Positions 43,020 to 51,632 of a DNA stretch of 64,000 nucleotides are shown in pieces. The notes under the pieces are model-generated. The model saw only the letters and a program-made list of their open reading frames with translations. It had not been told where the DNA came from and made no database searches. The position numbers were made by a program, and so were the translations under genes. This stretch comes from DASUNP01 sp035249305 (lineage in GTDB: Bacteria; Acidobacteriota; Blastocatellia; UBA7656), in the NCBI GenBank assembly GCA_035249305.1, contig DATFGQ010000007.1:42970-106969 (forward strand), given 5' to 3'. Each line of letters starts with the position of its first letter. The first letter of the stretch is position 1.

Positions 43020-46000
43020 TTAGAACGTGAATCTAAGCCCGAACTGCCATTGCCTCATCCGACCTATGTTAGGTGCGAGGCTGGTTATCTGGCCCACGTT
43101 AGCGCTATCGACTTCGCTGTTGGGCTGGCCGAGGTTGACTTTGTTGAAGATGTTGAAGGCCTCGGCGCGGAACTCCAGCTTCGTCCCTTCGGTCAGTCTG
43201 AAGTTCTTAAACAGCGAAAGGTCTGTTTGAAGGAACGTAGGCCCGCGCAGGCTGTTGCGGCCCGCGTTCCCGAACTGACCATCGGCCGCTTTCGCCCATG
43301 GCGTCCCCGGCCCAATCCCGCCTTGGAACCACTGGTTTCGATTCCTATCGCCGGGGTCCGGGTCGCCGATGCGGTCGGGCCTGCAAGGCCCCGCGTTGAC
43401 AGAGCAGTTTGCGCCCGACACCGAAGGCGTGAAAGGCAGACCGCTCATCCACGTAGTTATCGAGTTGATTTGCCAGCCGCCGATGAAAGTATCGACGACT
43501 CTGGACGAACCGGATAGGTACCTCCTGTTTCGACCGAAGGGCAAGTCCCACACCTCCGAGAACAAGAAGACGTGCTTGCGGTCGAAACTTGTCGGACCAT
43601 AACCGATGTCGCGGTTGTGTAGGAAGTAGTTGTCGTCGTAGTTTCGTGCGGCCGACAGTGTGTAGTGCGCCAGTATGTTCAGATCGCTAAAGCGCGTTTC
43701 GAATTTTGCCTGCATCGCGTTATAGCGATTGTCGGCGCAGTTGCAGTAAAAGGTTATCCCTTGCGTCCACCCGAAGCGGCTGAAGAAGGGTCTTCGCTGC
43801 GCTTCCGGCACGCCGAGCTCGCTTCGGGGGGCGTTGGCATCGATCGCGGGGCCATCGCCCGCGAACACGTGCGTGCCCTTATTGCCGACGTAACCGACTT
43901 CGACCGACGTGTTGTTGGCGAGCTGGTGTTGAATCGTCACGTTCCACGCGTCGAGCGTCGGCAGCGTCATCTCGAAAGGACGCGCGCGCGCCGATATGCC
44001 GTTGGGCAGCGGTATCCTGCCGTTGGCGGGGACGGGCGGGAAGATAGGCGCCGGCGGCCCCTGGCTGAGGTTGAAGACGCTGCGGAACGGATCGGTCGTC
44101 AGGTCTTGAAGCGCAAGGACCGGCAGGTTCTGCGTGACCGCGTGGCCGAAGATCGATCCGAACACGCCTATGTCGAAGCTGCGGCCATAGCCCGCGCGAA
44201 TGACGGTCTTTTCCGTCCACTGGTAGGCTATGCCTAATCGCGGCGCGAAAGCTTTGTAAGTCGGGTCGACGTCGAAGTGGCGGTTTACCTCGCCAACGCC
44301 GCCGACAAACAGCTCGCCCGTCTCCAGGTTGAGAAGGCTGCCCGTCCCCTCTTCCTTGATCCTTTCGGGGAATACCAGCTCCCAGCGCAGCCCGTAATTG
44401 AGCGTGAGCTTCTGCGTCGTGCGCCAGGTGTCCTGGCCGTAGAAGAACCAGCGGCGCTGGCGCTCGGCCGCGTCGGTCGCTGTGCCGACGAACCGGTTGA
44501 AGTTGGTCACCCTGCCAAGAAGGAAGGTCGCAAGCCCCTCGCCCCCGCTCGTCGTTCCCGCGGCGTTGACGGAGGCTGTGCCCGCCTGCCGGAAGAACAA
44601 CTGGCCGGCGCGGTGAGCGTCGGAAGGCACGCGCAGGTTCAGGGCGTAGCGAATGTCTGTGCCCAGCCTGTAGGTGTGATTGCCACGGATCAGGCTCCAG
44701 TTGTTGACGAACTGATACTGCGATTCTTGTTGATCGAGAGGGCAGTTGCAGCCGTTGGCGAACAGAGAGAAACCGAATTTGAACTGACGGCGGTCGTCGA
44801 AGTTGCCTCCCACGCCCGGCGCTTCGATGCCGAAGGCCGGCATGCCCGACGTGAAGAAGTCATCGTTGTTGAGGCCGGGTATGCCCGCGTCGGCGGCGGG
44901 GCTTGTGCCTACGCCTCCGGGCAGAACCGCCACGCGGTAGCGGAAGAACCCGAAGCGGAAGTCAGTGATCGTATAAGGCGTCACGGTGAAGTCAAAGCCC
45001 GCGGCGATCGACTGGTTGCGCACGTCGGATACCCCGGCGAATCGCGCGCCGCTCAGCTCCGGCCCGCCGACCAGAAAGCCGAACGCGCCCGGCTTCGACC
45101 TGTCGAACTGCGCGAAGCTGTAACGCCCGAACAGGTGCAGCCTCTCGCTCCAGTAGTGGTCGTCGCGTATGTCGAATTGATCGCCGTTAAAGACATCAAT
45201 CCCCGAAGTGCTGAAGTTGTTGACCACGCCCGGCAGGTTCGGCTCCGGGATGAACTCTAAAAGCGCCAGGGCCTGCTGCGACAGCCGGTTCATAGGGATC
45301 TGGTTGCCGGCGAACGGCACGCGCCCCACGCCCGTCACCTGATTGCCGGTCAGCGGGTCAAAGATCTGGTTCGGGTACTCGCTCAGGTCGCCCATGCGCG
45401 CGCGCAGCGTAGGCACGGTCGTAAGGACGGAGCCGCCCTCCTTGCTGCGCGTACCCTGGTAGTCGCCGAAGATGAAGTTCTTGTCCCTCTTCAGTCTCCA
45501 CCCGAGCGAGCCGCCGAACTGGCTCCACAGGCTGTCGGGTTTAAGCTTGCCCGTCACAGGGTCGGCGACGCTTTGCGAAAAAGGATCGCGCGCCTGCGTC
45601 AGGTCGTTGCGGCGGAAGAAAAAGAGACTGCCGTGCGGGTCGTTCGACCCCGAACGCGTCTGCGCCGTAACCACGCCGGCCGTGGCCAGGCCGAACTCCG
45701 CGTCGAAGTTCTGTGTGGTCACTTTAGATTCCGTCGTAGCTTCGAGCGCCGGGTTTATGACGATGATTCCCAGAATGGGATCGCGGTTGTCCGTGCCGTC
45801 AAGCTGGAATGAAGTCCCGCTGAAGTGTTGGCCGTTGACCATTATCTGGATCGAGCCCTGCGGGTTTTCGCTCGCGGCGTGCTGGAAGCTGGCCAGCTTT
45901 ATAGTGCCGGGCGTCAGCAGCTCGAAGGTGGTGAAGTTGCGGTCAAAGATCGGCAGCTCTTGAATCTGTGTCTGGCTGAAAGTCGTGGCGACATCCGCAC

Positions 46001-46403
46001 GGTCTGTCTTCAAGGAGAGCTCCTGGGCGTCGGCGGTTATGGTCACCTGTTCAGTCACCGCGCCGACCTGCAACTCCATGTCCGTGCGGGCCGCGACATC
46101 AGCTTTGACGTCGACCTCCTGAGTAGTTGCCTTGTACCCCTGCGCCTCGACCTTTACGCTGTAGCGGCCGGGGATCAGGCTCAGCACGTTGTAATTGCCC
46201 GAATCGTTAGTCTGCACGGTAGTGACCACGTTCTTGGTAAGCTCCGTGACCGTCACTGTGGCGCCTGCCACAGCGGCCCCTTGCGGATCAGTAACCGTGC
46301 CGAAGATGCTGCCGTAAACGGCTTGCGCCCTGACGCTCGCAGACAACGCCGTGAGCATCAGTAACAGGCTAAACATTAACAAAGGGATTCTGTGCTTTAG
46401 CAT
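43020..46403 (-). CDS. Oar-like TonB-dependent outer-membrane receptor
   Basis: A 1127-residue outer-membrane protein. A signal peptide (PLLMFSLLLMLTALSASVRAQA) is followed by a carboxypeptidase-regulatory-like domain (about 25-110: GSIFGTVTDPQGAAVAGATVTVT ... PGRYSVKVEAQGY), a plug domain (about 115-260) and a large beta-barrel ending in a C-terminal phenylalanine (FGLRFTF). Proteins like this are typical of Acidobacteriota and Myxococcota and take up large ligands or act in surface transfer; no TonB box is evident. The ATG at 46403 is chosen because GGAGG lies 8 bases upstream; the first ATG (46418) overlaps that SD. It converges with the trehalase gene, so a link to sugar uptake is only inferred. 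Confidence 0.93.
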   Translation of the reverse strand: MLKHRIPLLMFSLLLMLTALSASVRAQAVYGSIFGTVTDPQGAAVAGATVTVTELTKNVVTTVQTNDSGNYNVLSLIPGRYSVKVEAQGYKATTQEVDVKADVAARTDMELQVGAVTEQVTITADAQELSLKTDRADVATTFSQTQIQELPIFDRNFTTFELLTPGTIKLASFQHAASENPQGSIQIMVNGQHFSGTSFQLDGTDNRDPILGIIVINPALEATTESKVTTQNFDAEFGLATAGVVTAQTRSGSNDPHGSLFFFRRNDLTQARDPFSQSVADPVTGKLKPDSLWSQFGGSLGWRLKRDKNFIFGDYQGTRSKEGGSVLTTVPTLRARMGDLSEYPNQIFDPLTGNQVTGVGRVPFAGNQIPMNRLSQQALALLEFIPEPNLPGVVNNFSTSGIDVFNGDQFDIRDDHYWSERLHLFGRYSFAQFDRSKPGAFGFLVGGPELSGARFAGVSDVRNQSIAAGFDFTVTPYTITDFRFGFFRYRVAVLPGGVGTSPAADAGIPGLNNDDFFTSGMPAFGIEAPGVGGNFDDRRQFKFGFSLFANGCNCPLDQQESQYQFVNNWSLIRGNHTYRLGTDIRYALNLRVPSDAHRAGQLFFRQAGTASVNAAGTTSGGEGLATFLLGRVTNFNRFVGTATDAAERQRRWFFYGQDTWRTTQKLTLNYGLRWELVFPERIKEEGTGSLLNLETGELFVGGVGEVNRHFDVDPTYKAFAPRLGIAYQWTEKTVIRAGYGRSFDIGVFGSIFGHAVTQNLPVLALQDLTTDPFRSVFNLSQGPPAPIFPPVPANGRIPLPNGISARARPFEMTLPTLDAWNVTIQHQLANNTSVEVGYVGNKGTHVFAGDGPAIDANAPRSELGVPEAQRRPFFSRFGWTQGITFYCNCADNRYNAMQAKFETRFSDLNILAHYTLSAARNYDDNYFLHNRDIGYGPTSFDRKHVFLFSEVWDLPFGRNRRYLSGSSRVVDTFIGGWQINSITTWMSGLPFTPSVSGANCSVNAGPCRPDRIGDPDPGDRNRNQWFQGGIGPGTPWAKAADGQFGNAGRNSLRGPTFLQTDLSLFKNFRLTEGTKLEFRAEAFNIFNKVNLGQPNSEVDSANVGQITSLAPNIGRMRQWQFGLRFTF

Positions 46404-46774
46404 GGTCGGTGCCTCCATGGCCCTTTTTGTCGAAGCCTCCGGTGCTGTTTCAAAAATCGGCGTGTCAACAGAATCGATCTGTTGAGAAATGATTGAAAGC
46501 TAAGGACGCTCTACGCGTGTAGAGTATGGTTCCCGCGCACGTCACCGGCGATTGATAGAATCGCTTTTATCGCTGGAGCTGTCGGGAACATAATTTATAG
46601 GACAAGAGGTTTTCAGCACTCCATCTTAGTGTTGAACAAGCTCCACAACCTGTCGAGTGCGATTCGTAAAATGCTATATCAAACTCGGGATGGGCTGTCA
46701 AGCAAGGGCGCTCTTTGACCAACGCGCCGCCATTTGCCTCTTCCGGCCGGGGAAAGATATTCTTATTCGGAGCT
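46404..46774. other. Divergent promoter region of TonB receptor and TPR gene
   Basis: About 370 bases with no convincing gene. It contains two dyads (46466-46524) and AT-rich stretches such as ATAATTTATAGG near 46590 that could act as a -10 box toward the plus strand. No terminator or repeat element is seen. Confidence 0.5.
46466..46524. promoter_or_regulatory. Two dyad symmetries upstream of the TonB receptor
   Basis: CAACAGAATCGATCTGTTG (46466-46484) has 7-bp arms; CTCTACGCGTGTAGAG (46509-46524) has 6-bp arms. They lie 63-121 bases upstream of the receptor start and may be regulator-binding sites. Confidence 0.4.
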
Positions 46775-47824
46775 ATGGCTACTATTAAGCTCACAATTCA
46801 CGTGATGCTGCTTTGCGTCTTGGTGTCGTCTGCGGCCGCCGTCGCCCGCGGGCAGGCGGAGAAGAATCCGCCGCCCGAGGCTCAGAGCGCGGCCGCCCTC
46901 AAGCAGGCGCAATCGCTACTCGGGGCCGGCAAAGCGGACGAAGCCCTGACTATACTCAAGTCGATCCCGCAATCCGATTTGAACCGGCCGCAAGCGGACT
47001 ACCTGTCAGGGCTCGCGCATTATCAAAAGGGCGACTACGCGCGCGCGGCGGAATACTTTCTCGTAGCGACCCGCCAGACAAACACCGCCACCCGGCAGTA
47101 TCAGCAGGCCGTAGAGTTGTTAGGGATGTCCTATTATTTTCTCGGGCGCATAAAGGAGGCGATTCCTCACCTCGAACAGGTCAAGGCGTGGGCTCCCGGA
47201 AACGTCGAGATGGCTTACGTTTTAGGCAACAGCTACATTCGAACTCAAAACCCGGACGGCGCGCGTGAGGCGTTCGCGCGTATGTTCGCCATCGCCCCGG
47301 ACTCTGCGTCCGCCTATTTGATAAATGCGCAGATGATGATTCGCCAGCAGGTCGAAGCCCTGGCCGAGAAAGAGTTGCAGAAGGCGCTTGAGTTGAACCC
47401 GAAGCTGCCGCAGGCCAACTTCCTTTTGGCGGAGCTGGCTATATATGGCGCGCAGATCGATCGCGGCATCGAGCTACTGAAGAATGAGATCGCTATCAAT
47501 CCCGCCTTCGGGATGGCCCACTACAGGCTCGGCGAGGCGTATACCAGGCAGCTCAAATGGGATGAGGCCATCGCGCCTTTGCAAAAATCTATCTGGTTGA
47601 GCCCGTTCTTTAGCGGGCCTTACATCGTGCTGGGGAAGGTTTATCTGAAGAAGGGCGATTTGCCGAACGCCGAGAGCATATTGAGGCGCGCGCTCAGAAT
47701 GGACCCGAACAACTTCAATGGCCATCACCTGCTGGCCCAGGTCCTACAGCAAGCCAACCGTGTCGAAGAGGCGAAGAAAGAGTTCGAGCTGGCCGACCGC
47801 TTGCGGACATCATCCGAGAAATAA
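46775..47824 (+). CDS. Secreted TPR protein paired with a CRTAC1 protein
   Basis: A 349-residue protein with a signal peptide (HVMLLCVLVSSAAAVARGQA). The mature part is a run of about eight TPR-like units, for example AQSLLGAGKADEALTILKSIP, YQKGDYARAAEYFLVATRQ, KELQKALELNPKLPQANFLLA and DPNNFNGHHLLAQVLQQANRVEEAKKEFELADRL. It is a predicted periplasmic scaffold. ATG 46775 follows CGGAG. Only 7 bases separate it from the CRTAC1 gene, so they are co-translated. A second TPR + CRTAC1 pair lies on the other strand at 49957-53363. Confidence 0.82.
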   Translation: MATIKLTIHVMLLCVLVSSAAAVARGQAEKNPPPEAQSAAALKQAQSLLGAGKADEALTILKSIPQSDLNRPQADYLSGLAHYQKGDYARAAEYFLVATRQTNTATRQYQQAVELLGMSYYFLGRIKEAIPHLEQVKAWAPGNVEMAYVLGNSYIRTQNPDGAREAFARMFAIAPDSASAYLINAQMMIRQQVEALAEKELQKALELNPKLPQANFLLAELAIYGAQIDRGIELLKNEIAINPAFGMAHYRLGEAYTRQLKWDEAIAPLQKSIWLSPFFSGPYIVLGKVYLKKGDLPNAESILRRALRMDPNNFNGHHLLAQVLQQANRVEEAKKEFELADRLRTSSEK

Positions 47825-47831
47825 CCTCCTC

Positions 47832-49562
47832 ATGCGAAGAAGCATCTCATCTCTCGCAGTCGTCGCGCTCGTTTTGAGCGGACTCTTTTCGACAAGAGCT
47901 AGTGACGGCGCGGACAGTTTTCCCGTGACTTTCGTCGACGTAGCCGACAGCGCGGGGCTGTCGGAGACAATCGTGTACGGCGGGCTTGAAAAGAAAAGGT
48001 ATATCATCGAGACCAATGGTTGCGGCGTCGCGTTTCTGGACTATGACGACGACGGCTGGCTCGACATACTGGTGTTATCCGGCACGCGGCTCGAAGGATT
48101 TCCGAAAGGCAAAGAGCCGACCAACATGCTGTATCGCAATAACCGGGATGGGACCTTCAGCAACGTGACCGCGCGCGCGGGATTGTCGCGCACGGGCTGG
48201 GCCTCGGCCGTGTGCGCCGGCGATTATGACAACGACGGGTACACGGACCTTTTCATAACCTACTGGGGGCAGAACGTCCTTTATCGAAATGACGGTAAAG
48301 GCCGCTTCGTCGACGTTACGGCCAGGGCCGGCCTCGCCACGCAAGGCACGCGCTGGGGGTCTGGATGCACGTTCATCGATTACGACCGAGACGGCGACCT
48401 GGACCTGTTCGCGGGCAACTACCTCAAGTTCGACCTCGCGACGGCCGCCGAGCCCGGCCGCGGCAGCAACTGTATGTGGAAAGGCATACCCGTCAATTGT
48501 GGCCCGAAGGGGCTTCCCACCGACACGAACCTTTTTTATCGCAACAACGGCGACGGCACTTTCACAGACATCTCCGAAGCCACAGGCGTCAACAAGGTGC
48601 GCGAGCGCTACGCGATGACGGCGACCCTGATCGATTATAACGTCGATGGCTGGCCCGACATCTATGTCGCCTGTGACTCGACGGCGAGCATACTTTATCG
48701 AAATAACGCTAAGGGCGCGTTCACGGATGTCGCGCTTGAAACGGGTTCCGCTTACAACGAAGACGGCCAGGCGCAGGCGGGCATGGGACTGGCCGTAGGC
48801 GATTACAACGCGGACGGCTGGCCCGACATCTTCAAGACACATTTCGCCGACGACCTGCCCATACTATACAAGAACAGCGAGCGCGGCTTCTTTGAAGACG
48901 CCTCAAGAGCGGCCGGGTTTGAACACACGCGGTACGTTCAATGGGGCACGGGGCTGGTCGACCTTGATAATGACGGCTGGCCCGACATCTTCACGGTGAG
49001 CGGCAACGTCTACCCTGAAGTCGAAAAGCACTTCAAAGAGTACCCGCACCTGAACCCGCGCCTGGTCTATCGCAACCTCGGGAACGGCCGCTTCAAAGAC
49101 GTGTCCGCACAGTGCGGGCCTGGGGTGACGACTCCGCATTCGAGCCGGGGCTGCGCTTTCGGCGATTTCGACAATGATGGCGACATCGATGTGCTCGTCA
49201 TGAACATGAATGAGCGGCCCTCGCTGCTGCGCAACGATTACATAAACCCGAAGAGCGCGACGCGAAACAATTGGCTCAAGCTGAAGTTAATCGGCGTGAA
49301 ATCGAATCGCTCGGCCATAGGCGCGCGGGTATTGCTGAAAGCGGGGAGCCGCGTGCAAGCGCAGGAGATCACCAGTCAATCAAGCTACTACTCGCACAAC
49401 GACCTGAGGGCGAACTTTGGGCTTGGCTCGAACAAGAAGGCCGATCAAATAGAGATACACTGGCCCGGCGGGCAGACGGAGATCATCAAAGAGGTCGCAG
49501 TCAATCAGATCGTTACGATCAAAGAAGGCAGCGGCATCGTGAAACCGGCGGCGAGCAGATAG
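47832..49562 (+). CDS. CRTAC1-family protein: FG-GAP/VCBS repeats and ASPIC/UnbV domain
   Basis: A 576-residue secreted protein. After a signal peptide (SLAVVALVLSGLFSTRASDG) come repeated calcium-binding-like blades, each with a D-x-D-x-D-G-W-x-D pattern (DYDDDGWLDI, DYDNDGYTDL, DYDRDGDLDL, DYNVDGWPDI, DYNADGWPDI, DLDNDGWPDI, DFDNDGDIDV), which should build a beta-propeller. The C-terminal ASPIC/UnbV domain is at about 470-560 (NNWLKLKLIGVKSNRSAIGARV ... RANFGLGSNKKADQIEIHWPGG). Likely an extracellular adhesion or scaffolding protein. It starts 7 bp after the TPR gene; its paralogue is at 51633-53363. Confidence 0.9.
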   Translation: MRRSISSLAVVALVLSGLFSTRASDGADSFPVTFVDVADSAGLSETIVYGGLEKKRYIIETNGCGVAFLDYDDDGWLDILVLSGTRLEGFPKGKEPTNMLYRNNRDGTFSNVTARAGLSRTGWASAVCAGDYDNDGYTDLFITYWGQNVLYRNDGKGRFVDVTARAGLATQGTRWGSGCTFIDYDRDGDLDLFAGNYLKFDLATAAEPGRGSNCMWKGIPVNCGPKGLPTDTNLFYRNNGDGTFTDISEATGVNKVRERYAMTATLIDYNVDGWPDIYVACDSTASILYRNNAKGAFTDVALETGSAYNEDGQAQAGMGLAVGDYNADGWPDIFKTHFADDLPILYKNSERGFFEDASRAAGFEHTRYVQWGTGLVDLDNDGWPDIFTVSGNVYPEVEKHFKEYPHLNPRLVYRNLGNGRFKDVSAQCGPGVTTPHSSRGCAFGDFDNDGDIDVLVMNMNERPSLLRNDYINPKSATRNNWLKLKLIGVKSNRSAIGARVLLKAGSRVQAQEITSQSSYYSHNDLRANFGLGSNKKADQIEIHWPGGQTEIIKEVAVNQIVTIKEGSGIVKPAASR

Positions 49563-49584
49563 TGAGTTTTGATTGAAGCGCATC

Positions 49585-49939
49585 TCACCGCGGAGACGCA
49601 GAGGGCACGGGATGGCCGATGATGTGCTTCGCACGCGGCGGAGGCTCAGAGCGAATTAAGCCTCGAAGAGGCGCGATTCAACAGCCAGGGGCATCGCCCC
49701 TGGAAACGGGTTAATAGTAATGAGAAGCCCTGAAAGGGCGCGATAGTTATATCGCCCTTTCAGGGCTCCGTTCTTTATGCGTGCGCTACCCGGCGCGATG
49801 CGCCGGGCTATTGAATCACGCCCCTACGGGGCTTTCGGCTATTGAATCGTCGCCCCTTTGGGGCTTTATCTTCTCTGCGCCGCCGCCGCGTGCGAAGCAC
49901 ATCATCGGCCATCCCGTGCCCTCTGCGTCTCCGCGGTGA
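49585..49939. repeat. 355-bp repeat element with long terminal inverted repeats (family B, second copy)
   Basis: It starts TCACCGCGGAGACGCAGAG and ends with the inverted complement near CTCTGCGTCTCCGCGGTGA. Both arms contain GATGTGCTTCGCACGCGGC or its complement. The interior matches the first copy (38111-38462) nearly base for base, including the same palindrome order. It occupies the convergent gap between the two TPR + CRTAC1 modules. Confidence 0.88.
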
Positions 49940-49956
49940 ATCTTTTTTCTGCTAAT

Positions 49957-51624
49957 TCATTCGAGCGGCTTCAATCGGGGGTTAAGTTTCTTGGCCTTAT
50001 CGTACTCTGCCTGCGCGGCGTCGTGCAGCCCTTTGCGCCGGAGCGCTTTAGCATAATTATAACGCGCCTGCGCATCTTCAGGATTGAGCTTGATCGCGGC
50101 CTCGAATCTCTCGATGGCCGCGTCAACATCTCCGGCCTTCAGGCGGGCAATGCCGGTATTAGTCGCGAACATCGCCGCCTGCATATCCGATTCTCTCTTG
50201 TTGAGCCGCGCAGCCTCTTGAAACTCCGCGCGGGCGGCTTCGATATCGCCTTTTTGACGGAGCGCGCCGCCGAGCGTGTTATGAATCTCCGGAGCGTTCG
50301 GCGCGTACTTGAGCGCTTCGCGCAAGGCCGCCACCGACTCTTCTAATTTGCCTTGCTGTTGGAGGACTGTGCCCAAAGCGTAATGAGCCTTCGCATAATC
50401 CGGCTTCGCCTGTATCGCCGACCTGAGTGCGAGGGCCGCCTCGTCGAGCCTCGATTGTTGCAGGTGAATAACGCCGAGCGTGTAGTGCGCCTCGAATAAC
50501 GCGGGCTGTAAGGAGATGGCTTTTTTCAGCTCAACCACCGCGTCGTCGAACAGGTCTTTGTTTTTTAGCGCGAGCCCCAGATTGTAATGAGCCTCAGCGC
50601 TCGACGGGGCGAGCGCTATCAGCTTTTGATAATGAGCCGCCGCCGCCGTGAAGTCGCCTTTCTGAATTAGCGCCATGCCCAGGTTATGATGCGCTACGAC
50701 GTTAGCCGGGTCGCGCTTGATGGCGTTATTGAATGCGGCTATCGCGCCGTCAGGGTCGCGCCTCGAAACCAGCGCCAGTCCCAGGTCGTTATAAGCTTGA
50801 ACGAAGTCCGGCTTCAGCCTCACCGCCGCTCGAAACGCCTCGATGGCTTCATCAAGCTCTTCGTCGGCTTGGAGCGCGAGGCCCAGATAATAATGCGAAT
50901 CGGCGTGGTTCGGCATCCGCTTGATCGATTCCCTCAAAGCGAGGATCGCGCCGCTCGTATCTTGAGAGAACCAGCGGGCCGTGCCCAGGTAATAATAGGC
51001 CTCCGCGTAATCGGGCCTGAGCCTCACGGCAGTCTCGAATTCAGAGGCCGCCTCTCGGAGCTGGCCCATAGCGCCGAGCACATACCCAAGATAGAAATGT
51101 GGCTCGGCCATTTGGGGGTCCAGCCGCGCGGCCTCACGAAACTCTTGCAGGGCCGGCTGAATCATCTGCTTTTGCTGATAAGCGACGCCTAGCAACAGGT
51201 GCGTGTCGGCCTCGTCCCCTTTCAGCGCGACAGACTGCTTGAGCGACGCCATCGCCCCGTCAACGTCCCCGAGTTGTTGAAGGCTGCGGCCGAGGTTGCG
51301 GTGGGCTTTATAAGATTTAGGATCGAGCTGAACCGCCTTGCGGAAATGGTCTGCCGCAAGCCGGATCTCTCCTTTCCTCGCGAGCGCAAGCCCGAGCAGG
51401 TTGTGAGCGTCCGCGTGGCGCGGGTTGATGCCTACGGCCATCTTGAGTTCCGCGATGGCGCGATCCGTCTGCTGCTTTTCCAGCAACTCTATCCCAAGGT
51501 CGTAGTGCTTCTGGAATGTAGAAGGCGGCTTCCGCTGGCCGTAGGCGAGGCTTGAGCAGAGACAGATAAACGCGCCGAGGGCAATAACGCTGATAACGGA
51601 TCTGATTCGAGCGCCGCGCTTCAT
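49957..51624 (-). CDS. Secreted TPR-repeat protein
   Basis: A 555-residue exported protein with a signal peptide (SVISVIALGAFICLCSSLAYG). About 14 consecutive 34-residue TPR units fill the rest, each ending in a pattern such as AVGINPRHADAHNLLGLALARKG or AVRLKPDFVQAYNDLGLALVSR. It should form a superhelical binding surface in the periplasm or outside. It lies 8 bp downstream of a CRTAC1 gene, mirroring the other TPR + CRTAC1 pair. It is longer than that partner (349 residues). Function unknown. Confidence 0.85.
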   Translation of the reverse strand: MKRGARIRSVISVIALGAFICLCSSLAYGQRKPPSTFQKHYDLGIELLEKQQTDRAIAELKMAVGINPRHADAHNLLGLALARKGEIRLAADHFRKAVQLDPKSYKAHRNLGRSLQQLGDVDGAMASLKQSVALKGDEADTHLLLGVAYQQKQMIQPALQEFREAARLDPQMAEPHFYLGYVLGAMGQLREAASEFETAVRLRPDYAEAYYYLGTARWFSQDTSGAILALRESIKRMPNHADSHYYLGLALQADEELDEAIEAFRAAVRLKPDFVQAYNDLGLALVSRRDPDGAIAAFNNAIKRDPANVVAHHNLGMALIQKGDFTAAAAHYQKLIALAPSSAEAHYNLGLALKNKDLFDDAVVELKKAISLQPALFEAHYTLGVIHLQQSRLDEAALALRSAIQAKPDYAKAHYALGTVLQQQGKLEESVAALREALKYAPNAPEIHNTLGGALRQKGDIEAARAEFQEAARLNKRESDMQAAMFATNTGIARLKAGDVDAAIERFEAAIKLNPEDAQARYNYAKALRRKGLHDAAQAEYDKAKKLNPRLKPLE

Positions 51625-51632
51625 GATGATGC

